Assembly (NCBI RefSeq): GCF_003194625.1 | Contig: NZ_QHKX01000001.1 | Coordinates: 434,001-498,000, forward strand | Source: Nocardioides solisilvae | GTDB lineage: Bacteria; Actinomycetota; Actinomycetes; Propionibacteriales; Nocardioidaceae | Length of the DNA stretch: 64,000 bases | Direction: 5' to 3' | Shown: piece by piece, positions 42,961 through 50,444 of the stretch | Layout: the number at the start of each line of letters is the position of its first letter | How positions within the stretch are numbered: position 1 is the stretch's first letter | Notes under the pieces: model-generated | Database searches by the model: none | What the model saw: only the letters and a program-made list of their open reading frames with translations | Told to the model about the DNA's origin: nothing | Translations under genes and position numbers: made by a program

Positions 42961-44286
42961 ATGACCACACGCACGCGCCACTCGACGAAGGGGATGGCAG
43001 CCGCGCTGCTGTCCCTCGTGCTCGCCGTCCCGCTCGGCCTCGCCTCCGCGAGCGCCGCACCCGGCGGGCAGGGGGAGCAGAAGTCGGCGAACGCCAAGCC
43101 CGCGAAGCCGGGCAAGCCGGGGGCCAAGAACAAGGGCAGGGCCAAGCCGATCACGGTGATGACCCGCAACATCTACCTCGGCGGCGACATCTTCCGCCCG
43201 GTCCAGGCGGCCAACGAGGCGCTGGCCGCCGGCAAGTCGTTCCCCGAGGTGCTCAACGCCGTCGCCACCGCGGCCGACGCCACCTGGGCCAACGTCGAGG
43301 CCACCAACTTCCCGCTCCGGGCCACCCTGCTCGCCAAGGAGATCAAGCGGGCCAAGCCCGACCTCGTCGGCCTCCAGGAGGTCGCGCTGTGGCGCACCGG
43401 CCCGGTCGAGACCACCTTCGGTCAGGGCCTCGCCACGCCTAACTCCGAGACCGTGGCCTACGACTTCCTCGCCCTCCTCAAGCAGGAGCTGAAGGAGATC
43501 GGCGCCAAGTACAAGATCGCCGTGGTCGGCCAGCGCGCCGACGTCGAGGCGCCGGCCTGGAACGCCACCCAGCAGAACCAGCGCGACATCCGGCTCACCA
43601 TGCACGACGTGATCCTGCAGCGGGTCGGCTCCGGCAAGGTGCTCGACACCGGCGACGGGATCTTCACCAGCAACCTCGAGGTCAAGCTCGGCGGGGTGCT
43701 GCCGATGAACTTCGACCGCGGCTGGCAGTACGTCGACCTCAAGGCCGGCAAGGACCGCTACCGGTTCGTCAACACCCACCTCGAAGCCGCCGGCTCCGAC
43801 CTCGCGCTCGCGCAGGCGCAGGAGATCGGGACCACCCTGGTGCAGCCGAAGCGGACGACCATCATGGTCTGCGACTGCAACTCCGACCCGCTCGACAGCA
43901 GCGTCAAGCCCGGCGACACGGTCCCGCACAAGGCCGCCTACGACTACCTCACCGACGAGGTCGGCTTCACCGACCAGTGGCTGGAGTGGGCGCCGGCTGC
44001 CAAGGGGTGGACCTCCGGCCTGTCGGAGCTGGTCAACGACCCGACCCCGGCCGGGTTCGACCACCGGATCGACTTCGTCCTCACCCGCACCCCCGACGGC
44101 ACGCCGATGGCGGTCAAGAAGGCCGAGGTGACCGGCGACGAGCTGAAGGACCGTGACTCGGCCTCCGGCCTGTGGCCCTCCGACCACGCCGGCGTCGTCG
44201 CGAAGCTCAAGGCGGCCAAGGCCGACCAGGGCAAGGGCAAGGGCAAGGGCAAGGGCGGCAAGAAGGGCGGCAAGAAGAAGGGCTGA
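42961..44286 (+). CDS. Secreted endonuclease/exonuclease/phosphatase-fold enzyme
   Basis: A 441-residue exported EEP-superfamily protein. The signal peptide ends at SASA|AP. Catalytic features are MTRNIYLGGD, the metal Glu in LVGLQEVALW, FVNTHLE, DCNSDP and the terminal WPSDHAGVVA with Asp-His. The family covers DNases, inositol-phosphate phosphatases and sphingomyelinases; the substrate cannot be told. The C-terminus is a Lys/Gly tail of KG repeats ending GGKKKG that would bind polyanions. ATG 42961 follows GGGGAAAGGGAA. Confidence 0.87.
   Translation: MTTRTRHSTKGMAAALLSLVLAVPLGLASASAAPGGQGEQKSANAKPAKPGKPGAKNKGRAKPITVMTRNIYLGGDIFRPVQAANEALAAGKSFPEVLNAVATAADATWANVEATNFPLRATLLAKEIKRAKPDLVGLQEVALWRTGPVETTFGQGLATPNSETVAYDFLALLKQELKEIGAKYKIAVVGQRADVEAPAWNATQQNQRDIRLTMHDVILQRVGSGKVLDTGDGIFTSNLEVKLGGVLPMNFDRGWQYVDLKAGKDRYRFVNTHLEAAGSDLALAQAQEIGTTLVQPKRTTIMVCDCNSDPLDSSVKPGDTVPHKAAYDYLTDEVGFTDQWLEWAPAAKGWTSGLSELVNDPTPAGFDHRIDFVLTRTPDGTPMAVKKAEVTGDELKDRDSASGLWPSDHAGVVAKLKAAKADQGKGKGKGKGGKKGGKKKG
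44229..44256 (+). repeat. GGGCAA hexanucleotide repeat in EEP enzyme tail
   Basis: Four complete GGGCAA units plus GGGC encode the Lys/Gly tail of the secreted EEP enzyme. The unit is identical to the one at 38980-39009 in an unrelated secreted protein on the other strand. Confidence 0.8.
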
Positions 44287-44307
44287 CCAGCCCCCCGCCG
44301 GTCTTTC

Positions 44308-44346
44308 GTGCTCCGGTCGGGTCACCTGGTGACCCGACCGGAGCAC
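44308..44346. terminator. Perfect 18-bp hairpin between convergent genes
   Basis: An 18-bp perfect stem (44308-44325 with 44329-44346) has a 3-base loop. It lies 22 bases after the EEP enzyme stop and 38 bases beyond the stop of the frameshifted beta-helix gene. It should stop transcription from both directions. Confidence 0.8.
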
Positions 44347-44383
44347 ACACCATTTCGGGGGACAGTCAGGCGGGTCAGGCGGG

Positions 44384-45541
44384 TCAGGGGGCGGGCCGGT
44401 CGGCGACGACGCGGTTGCGCTCGACCACGGTGCCCGGCGTCCCGAGGATGACGAGGACGCCCACCCGGTTGCCGACGAGCACGTTGTCGTGGATCCAGTT
44501 GCCCTCGCCGCTGGCCCCGTGCCGGTGGGTCGTGCCTCCGGAGTTGCCTAGGGCGATCCCGGCCCGCTCGCCGTCCACCACGACGTTCTCCCGGACCTCG
44601 TTGCCGTACTCCCCCTCGCCGTGCAGGTCGATCGCGTCCAGGCGGCTGCGCCGGACCACGTTGCGCGCCGCCAGGTTGTGGTGGGTGGGGAACTGCAGCA
44701 GGATCGCGTGCCGCAGGTGGTGGCCGTGCAGCACGTCGTCGACGACGACGTGGTGACGCGAGTCGTCGGCGGCGGCGGGGTCCCGCCGGTCGGCGAGCCC
44801 CTCCACGGCGATCCCGTAGCCGGCCCCACCCGGACCGACGCTGGTGGCGTCGCGGACCTCGCAGCCGCGGACCGTCACCTCCCGGCTGGCCTTGACCGAG
44901 ATCCCGTGGCGCTGGAACCGCTCGACGCGCACCCGCTCGACCAGGACGCGCCTGCTGCCGCGCCCGTCCTGGCTGCCGACGAAGACCCCGAACATGGGTC
45001 CGCCCCCGGCGTCCTCGTCCTCGGTGTCGGAGCCGAGCGCACCGTCGTACGTCGAGGTCACGGTGAGGTCGGCGACCGTCACGTCCTCCACCGCCCGGCC
45101 CTGCACCACAGCCGCGTCGTGGTCGCCGTCGAACGAGGAGCGGAGGACCGTCTCGTCCGCGCCCTCCCCGCGCAGCGCGTCCCGCTGACCAGCGTCAGGT
45201 GGGTCCTCGGGTCGTCCGGGTCCGCGGTGCGCAGGTCGTAGGCGCCGGCGGGGAGGTGCCCCTCGTCGCCGGGGCGGGCAGCGGCGAGGGCGGCGCGGAT
45301 CGGCGCTGCGTCGTCGGGCGAGCCCGGTTCCGGGTCGGCGCCCAGGGCGGTGACGTCGATCCGCCTCCCCGTGGGCGGCGGCGGCTCGGGCACCTGCACC
45401 GGCTCGCCCCGCGCGTCCACGAGCCCCGGGGTCGTCCACGCCGCGGCCGGCCGCGGGCCGTCACGGCCTGACGAGGCCGGCGCGGCCGGGCCGTCCGAGG
45501 GCGAGCAGGCAGGCGCCAGCCCTCCGAGTGAGGTGCCTCAT
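44384..45541 (-). pseudogene. Frameshifted secreted beta-helix (pectate-lyase-like) gene
   Basis: The reading frame is broken. An N-terminal part in one frame (VDARGEPVQVPEPPPPTGRR, RIDVTALGADPEPGSPDDAA) ends with THLTLVSG near 45188, and the natural continuation LRGEGADETVLRSSFDG is in another frame; restoring one base near 45185 joins them. The following 250 residues form a right-handed beta helix. The 5' end also changes frame: MRHLTRRAGACLLALG from ATG 45541 looks like a signal sequence, while a Cys-containing mature start (LAPACSPSDGPAAP) is in the adjoining frame. It is either a decayed gene or a sequencing error. Confidence 0.65.
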
Positions 45542-45695
45542 GTGCGTACGTCCCGAGTGTTCGACGCGATGAGGGTCCGGGCCTTCGGGGTCCGGGCTCC
45601 CGAGATGGAGAGGGGCCGGTTGCTGACGTGGGTACGCCGGTCGTGGCGAGCGCGAGATTCCAGTAACACACCCATCCGGCGCCGCTGGCAAGGGG

Positions 45696-46318
45696 TCAGG
45701 CCGCGCCCTCGACCAGGAGCACGTGGCCGTCCGGGTCCGCGAGCTCCACGCGCCGGTCGTGCGCGTGGGCCAGGGGCCGGGCACCCAGCGCCACGAGGCG
45801 GTCGACCTCGGGAGCGAGGCGCGCGCCGGCCGGGAGGGTCCGCCGGAGCCGGTGCCGTCCGTGGACGACCCGAGGCGTCCCCGGGTCGCTTTCGAGGGAC
45901 GGCCCGTCCCAGGAGACCTTGGTGCCGCCGTGCGGGGACTGGACCGCGGTCTGTGCCCCCTCGTCCCAGACGAGCGGCCAGCCAAGCGCAGCGGCCCAGA
46001 AGAGGCCGACCTCGCGGCCCCCCTCGCAGGTCAGCTCGCCGAGCAGCCCGCACCCGTGCGTGAACCCGTTGCCGGGCTCCAGCACGCACAGGAGGTTTCC
46101 GTCGGGGTCGGCGAGGACGACGTGCCCCTCGTCGGGCCCCTGACCGAGGTCGAGGCAGGCGCCGGTGGGGGCGAGCACGAGGTCGAGCTCGGGTCCGGCC
46201 CCGGGAGGAGCAGACCGTCACCCTCCGGGACGACGTCGCGCCGCAGCAGCGGCGCCCAGAATCCCCCGAGCCGGTCGGGGTCGCGGGCGTCGAGCAGGCA
46301 GGAGAGGACCGGCTCCAT
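45696..46318 (-). pseudogene. Frameshifted two-domain VOC (glyoxalase-fold) gene
   Basis: ATG 46318 opens a normal vicinal-oxygen-chelate N-terminus (MEPVLSCLLDARDPDRLGGF, WAPLLRRDVV), but after LLLPGPDP near 46195 the sensible sequence (ELDLVLAPTGACLDLGQGPD, then HVVLADPDGNLLCVLEPGNG) is in the next frame. One missing base in a C run explains the break. The downstream frame runs to 45696 and carries a second VOC domain (REVGLFWAAALGWPLVWDE ... VELADPDGHVLLVEG). Alternatively a shorter protein starts in the second frame at GTG near 46180. Substrate unknown. Confidence 0.65.
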
Positions 46319-46360
46319 GCCCCACGGTAGGAGCGGCAGCGGCGGCGGGGAACCCTCGGC

Positions 46361-46822
46361 TCAGGCCGGCCGGGTCATGAAGACGCTGTGCGGGTCCTCG
46401 ACGTACCCGCCGAAGGGACCGCAGGGCTCGAAGCCGGCCGAGGCGTAGAGCCGCCGGGCCGGGGCGAAGAACTCCGCGCTGCCCGTCTCGAGGGAGACCC
46501 GCTCCACGTCGCGCACGTGGGCGTTCTCCAGGACGTGGTCGAGGAGCCGTCTGCCGATGCCGCGACCCCGGAGGGCGGGGTCGGTCCGCATGCTCTTGAC
46601 CTCCTCGTGCAGGGGCTCGACCGGCGCCAGCGCCACCATCCCCACGAGCCGGCCCCCGAGGCCGGCCACCCAGACCCGGGCGGCAGCCTCCTGCAGGGCG
46701 ATCAGCGGCTTGGCATGCCGGCTCTCCTCCGGGGCGGTGTGCTCGAGCTCGGCCAGGTGGGCCACGACGAACGCCTCGAGCTCGGGGGAGTCGAGGTCGG
46801 CGGGCGCGATCGACAGGTCCAT
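46361..46822 (-). CDS. GNAT-family N-acetyltransferase
   Basis: A 153-residue GNAT acetyltransferase. The acetyl-CoA loop is DPALRGRGIGRRLLDHVL, preceded by the strand VKSMRT, and the C-terminus has the typical ARRLYASAGFEPCGPFGGY. The acceptor is unknown. The start is either ATG 46822 or ATG 46831 three codons earlier; neither has a strong ribosome site. It stands 121 bases from the chorismate-mutase-like gene on the same strand. Confidence 0.88.
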   Translation of the reverse strand: MDLSIAPADLDSPELEAFVVAHLAELEHTAPEESRHAKPLIALQEAAARVWVAGLGGRLVGMVALAPVEPLHEEVKSMRTDPALRGRGIGRRLLDHVLENAHVRDVERVSLETGSAEFFAPARRLYASAGFEPCGPFGGYVEDPHSVFMTRPA

Positions 46823-46952
46823 GCGCCCCATGGTGACGGGCCGGACGCCCGAACCGGAGCGGTCGTGAGGCAGCCCACAGGGCCGGCGTCGACGTGGCGC
46901 GATCCCCGCCCACGACGTACGGCGCCACCTGTACGGCGCCAGCCGGCCGGCG

Positions 46953-47231
46953 TCACCGGGTGCGGCGCCGGTGCTCCTCGAGCTCGAGCGCGACGAAGGC
47001 GTCGACCATCGCCGTCCAGACCGCGCGGACCACCTCGGGGGCCAGCCCCTCCTGCTCGGCCCACGCCTCGAGGCGCACCATCATCGCGGCCCGCCGGTCG
47101 GGGGCGGCGACGTCCGCCGCGTCGGCCTTGAAGGCGGCCGCCTCGAGCACCAGCGCCTGCCGGCGGGCGAGCAGCCCGACGACCTCCCGGTCGATCGCGT
47201 CGATCCGGGCGCGCACGTCCTCCAGCGTCAT
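46953..47231 (-). CDS. AroQ-fold chorismate mutase-like protein
   Basis: A 92-residue all-helical protein of the chorismate mutase type II family. Helix 1 has ARIDAIDREVVGLLARRQAL with the substrate-binding Arg pair, followed by AAFKAD with the conserved Lys and APDRRAAM. In E. coli AroQ the last motif ends in Arg-Glu and helix 3 carries an essential Gln; here these read Arg-Arg and Glu or Leu. This resembles the PchB-like isochorismate-pyruvate lyase branch, so the activity could be mutase or lyase. No shikimate or siderophore genes are adjacent. Confidence 0.8.
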   Translation of the reverse strand: MTLEDVRARIDAIDREVVGLLARRQALVLEAAAFKADAADVAAPDRRAAMMVRLEAWAEQEGLAPEVVRAVWTAMVDAFVALELEEHRRRTR

Positions 47232-47312
47232 CCTGCGACCTCCCGGGCCTCGTCGGAGCCGTCAGGGTAGGGCAGAGTGGACTGGACCACGTCGCCGTCC
47301 CGGGGAGCAGCC

Positions 47313-48572
47313 ATGCTGACGTTGTCCAAGGAGTCCAGGCCGATCGTCGAGGCGACCCTGCCGGTCGTCGGGGAGCACATCGGCGCCATCGCGGAGCGCT
47401 TCTACCAGCACATGTTCGGGGAGCACCCCGAGCTGCTGGACGGCCTCTTCAACCGGGGCAACCAGGCGGAGGGCACGCAGCAGCAGGCGCTCGCCGGGTC
47501 GGTCGCGCTCTTCGCGAGCGCGCTGGTCCACCACCCCGAGGCCCTCCCCCACCACCTGCTCTCCCGGATCGCCCACAAGCACGCCTCCCTCGGCCTGCGC
47601 CCCGACCAGTACCAGGTGGTCCACGACAACCTGCTGTGGGCGGTCGCCGACGTGCTCGGCGACGCGGTGACGCCCGAGGTCGCGGCCGCCTGGAGCGAGG
47701 TCTACTGGGTGATGGCCTTCGCGCTCACCCAGCTCGAGCGCGGCCTCTACAGCGCCCGCGGGGTCCGGCCCGAGATCGTCTACCGCGACTGGGAGGTGAC
47801 CGACAAGGTCCGGGAGACCGACGACGTCGTCACCTTCAGGGTCCGTCGCGCCGACGACCGGCCCGTGCGCACCTCGCTGCCGGGGCAGTACGTCAGCGTC
47901 CTGGTCACGATGCCCGACGGCACGAGGCAGCCGCGGCAGTACAGCCTCACCCGCGCCGACGACGGGGAGCACCGGCAGTTCGCGGTCAAGCGGGTGCGCG
48001 GCGGGGAGGAGCACGGCGGGCGTCCCGACGGCGAGGTGTCCACCCTGCTGCACGACACCGTCGGGGTCGGCGACACCCTCACGATGTCGGTCCCGTTCGG
48101 CGACGTCGTGCTCGACGACTCCGGCCGCCCCCTGGTCTTCTGCAGCGCCGGCATCGGGATCACCCCGATGGCGGGGATGCTCTCCCACCTGGTCGCGGCC
48201 GGCTCCCACTTCGACGTCCGGGTGCTGCACGCAGACCGCAGCGAGGCCACCTTCGCGCTGCGCGACCAGGTGCTCGCCGACGTGGCCGCGCTCCCCCACG
48301 CCCAGGTGCACCTGTGGTTCGAGGAGGGCGTGGCCGAGGACGGCGCCAGCGGGCTCGACGCCGACGGCGTCCACGCGGGCCTCATGGACCTCTCCGACCT
48401 CGACCCGCCGGCGACCGCGCTGCCCGCCGGGGCGGCGTACCACCTCTGCGGGCCGCTGCCCTTCCTCCGGATGGTCCGCGCCGCCCTGCTGGACCGCGGG
48501 GTCCCGCCCGGCGACATCCAGTACGAGGTCTTCGGGCCCGACCTGTGGCAGGCGGACGCGCAGGCGGAGTAG
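47313..48572 (+). CDS. hmp: Flavohaemoglobin (nitric oxide dioxygenase)
   Basis: Hmp converts nitric oxide and oxygen to nitrate. The 419-residue chain has an N-terminal globin domain (residues 1-138) with the proximal His region RIAHKHASLGL, a central FAD-binding domain with RQYSLTRAD, and a C-terminal NAD domain with CSAGIGITPMAGML and the terminal FGPDLW. The length is a little over 400, typical for the family. ATG 47313 follows GGGGAG. It is divergent from the chorismate-mutase-like gene. No NsrR-type site is obvious. Confidence 0.94.
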   Translation: MLTLSKESRPIVEATLPVVGEHIGAIAERFYQHMFGEHPELLDGLFNRGNQAEGTQQQALAGSVALFASALVHHPEALPHHLLSRIAHKHASLGLRPDQYQVVHDNLLWAVADVLGDAVTPEVAAAWSEVYWVMAFALTQLERGLYSARGVRPEIVYRDWEVTDKVRETDDVVTFRVRRADDRPVRTSLPGQYVSVLVTMPDGTRQPRQYSLTRADDGEHRQFAVKRVRGGEEHGGRPDGEVSTLLHDTVGVGDTLTMSVPFGDVVLDDSGRPLVFCSAGIGITPMAGMLSHLVAAGSHFDVRVLHADRSEATFALRDQVLADVAALPHAQVHLWFEEGVAEDGASGLDADGVHAGLMDLSDLDPPATALPAGAAYHLCGPLPFLRMVRAALLDRGVPPGDIQYEVFGPDLWQADAQAE

Positions 48573-48601
48573 CCGCGGCGTGGCGCGGGTACGGCGTCGC
48601 C

Positions 48602-49564
48602 ATGCGCTTCGGATACTTCCTGTCCACGGAGGAGTTCACCCCCGCCGAGCTGGTCGAGCAGGCCGTGCTGGCCGAGGAGGCCGGCTTCGACGGCCTCTGG
48701 ATCAGCGACCACTTCCACCCCTGGAACGACGAGCAGGGGCAGAGCCCGTTCGTCTGGTCACTGATCGGGGCGATCAGCCAGGCGACCTCGCTGCCCGTCA
48801 CGACCGCGGTGACCTGCCCGACGTACCGGATCTCGCCGGTCGTCCTCGCCCAGGCGGCGGCGACCAGCGCGGTGATGCTGGAGGGCCGCTTCACCTTCGG
48901 CGTCGGCTCCGGGGAGGCGCTCAACGAGCACGTGCACGGCGAGGCGTGGCCGACCGCCGACGTCCGCCTGGAGCGGCTCGAGGAGGCGATCGGCCTGATC
49001 CGCGAGCTGTGGACCGGCGAGGTGGTCTCCCACCGCGGCAAGCACTTCACCTGCGACACGGCCCGGATCTACACGCTGCCCGACGCGCCGCCGCCCATCT
49101 ACGTGTCCGGCTTCGGCCCGAAGGCGACCGAGCTGGCCGCCCGGGTCGGCGACGGCTACATCACCACGCAGCCCGACACCGAGCTGCTGGGCCTTTTCCG
49201 GGAGCAGTCGGGCGGCAGGCCCGCCCAGATCGGGATGAAGGTCGCGTGGGCGCCCACCGAGGAGGAGGGCGTCGACGAGGCGCACCGCCTCTGGGCCAAC
49301 GCCGGGCTGCCCGGGGAGCTCTCCCAGGTGCTGCCCTCGCCCAAGCACTTCGAGCAGGCCTCCGAGCTGGTCACCCGGGAGAAGACGGCCGAGAGCGTCT
49401 CCTGCGGCCCCGACCTGGAGAAGCACCTGGCGGCGCTCCAGCCGGCGGTGGACGCCGGCTTCGAGGAGCTCTACGTCTCCAACATGGGCCGCCACTACCG
49501 CGAGATGATCGCCGCCTTCGGCTCCGAGGGGCTGCCCGAGCTGCGGCGGCGGGCTGGCGCGTGA
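48602..49564 (+). CDS. F420-dependent LLM-class oxidoreductase
   Basis: A 320-residue TIM-barrel oxidoreductase of the luciferase-like family, close to the TIGR03557/FGD-like group that uses coenzyme F420. Recognisable parts are MRFGYFLSTEEFTPAELVEQ, GFDGLWISDHFHPWNDEQGQ, FTFGVGSGEALNEHVHG and PPIYVSGFGPKATELAA. These resemble F420-dependent glucose-6-phosphate dehydrogenase, but the substrate pocket may differ. It follows the flavohaemoglobin gene by 29 bases and could be co-transcribed. Function in this organism is unknown. Confidence 0.88.
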   Translation: MRFGYFLSTEEFTPAELVEQAVLAEEAGFDGLWISDHFHPWNDEQGQSPFVWSLIGAISQATSLPVTTAVTCPTYRISPVVLAQAAATSAVMLEGRFTFGVGSGEALNEHVHGEAWPTADVRLERLEEAIGLIRELWTGEVVSHRGKHFTCDTARIYTLPDAPPPIYVSGFGPKATELAARVGDGYITTQPDTELLGLFREQSGGRPAQIGMKVAWAPTEEEGVDEAHRLWANAGLPGELSQVLPSPKHFEQASELVTREKTAESVSCGPDLEKHLAALQPAVDAGFEELYVSNMGRHYREMIAAFGSEGLPELRRRAGA

Positions 49565-49601
49565 GGCGCATGCCGGACCGGGCGCCGGGTACGACGACGC
49601 C

Positions 49602-49739
49602 ATGAGCAACCCGATGGAGGACCCGGACCGCGTCGACCCGACGAAGCAGTCGGGACGCCCCTTCCAGGTGATGGGGTTCTTCGGGATCCTGGTGGCGGTC
49701 CTGGTCGTGATGCTGGTGGTGGGGATCGTCGTCCTCTGA
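49602..49739 (+). CDS. 45-residue single-span membrane protein
   Basis: A short gene with ATG 49602. The 45-residue product has a polar, charged N-terminus (MSNPMEDPDRVDPTKQSGR) and one transmembrane helix (FFGILVAVLVVMLVVGIVVL) at the very end. The frame has strong third-position GC and no alternative overlap. No ribosome site is strong. Function unknown. Confidence 0.55.
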   Translation: MSNPMEDPDRVDPTKQSGRPFQVMGFFGILVAVLVVMLVVGIVVL

Positions 49740-49802
49740 CGCGGTCTCCCCTGACGTCCCCCGACTTCCCCCGACTGCGCGGCGACGCGCGAGAGGAGCG
49801 AC

Positions 49803-50114
49803 ATGGCTGCGAAGAAGTCCGGCACGGGCAAGGGCTCGGGGAAGGGCTCCGGCAAGGGGCCCGGGCCGAGCGTCAAGGACCCGGAGCTCTACGAGGAGCT
49901 GCGCGACGACGGCGCGAGCAAGGAGAAGGCCGCCCGGATCGCCAACGCCGCCGCCAACAGCTCGCGCAGCGCGGTGGGCCGCAGGGGCGGGAGCTCCGGC
50001 GACTACGAGGACTGGACCGTCGACGACCTGCGCAGGCGGGCCGCGGAGATCGGGATCGACGGACGCTCCTCGATGCGGAAGTCTGAGCTGATCGACGCCC
50101 TGCGCTCGCACTGA
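49803..50114 (+). CDS. Small Rho-N/SAP-like DNA-binding-type protein
   Basis: A 103-residue basic protein. The N-terminus is a Lys/Gly tract (KKSGTGKGSGKGSGKG), then a DUF7218-like helix (KDPELYEELRDDGASKEKAA), and the C-terminus (DWTVDDLRRRAAEIGIDGRS and MRKSELIDALRSH) has the Rho N-terminal/SAP helix-extended-helix fold. Such proteins bind nucleic acid; a nucleoid-associated role is plausible (inference). ATG 49803 follows GAGAGGAG. Confidence 0.78.
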   Translation: MAAKKSGTGKGSGKGSGKGPGPSVKDPELYEELRDDGASKEKAARIANAAANSSRSAVGRRGGSSGDYEDWTVDDLRRRAAEIGIDGRSSMRKSELIDALRSH

Positions 50115-50146
50115 GCCCACCCGCCACCACCGACCGAGGGAGACCC

Positions 50147-50374
50147 ATGACCGAGAAGCCGATCGACCCCGACGGGGAGCGGTTCGTGCCGCCCGTGACC
50201 GACGACTCGCTGGACGACACCGACCTCCCGCCGGCGGCGGAGCTGCCCACCGAGGACGTGCCCGCGGGCCTCGAGGAGGACCCCGAGGGCCAGCGCAACC
50301 TCACCGACCCCGACCCCGACCGGCTCGCCGGCGACCCGGAGGACTCCCGCCCCGACCCGGGCGAGGACACCTGA
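50147..50374 (+). CDS. Small acidic disordered protein
   Basis: A 75-residue, highly acidic, proline-rich protein with no predicted fold (PDPDRLAGDPEDSRPDPGED at the end). ATG 50147 follows GAGGGAGA at good spacing, and it lies 32 bases after the SAP-like gene on the same strand. Function unknown. Confidence 0.6.
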   Translation: MTEKPIDPDGERFVPPVTDDSLDDTDLPPAAELPTEDVPAGLEEDPEGQRNLTDPDPDRLAGDPEDSRPDPGEDT

Positions 50375-50444
50375 CCGGGGCCTCTCCGCCCTCCTCCACA
50401 GGAGTCGCGCCGTCCTGTCGGCGCCCCGTGGCATGCTCGGCGCC

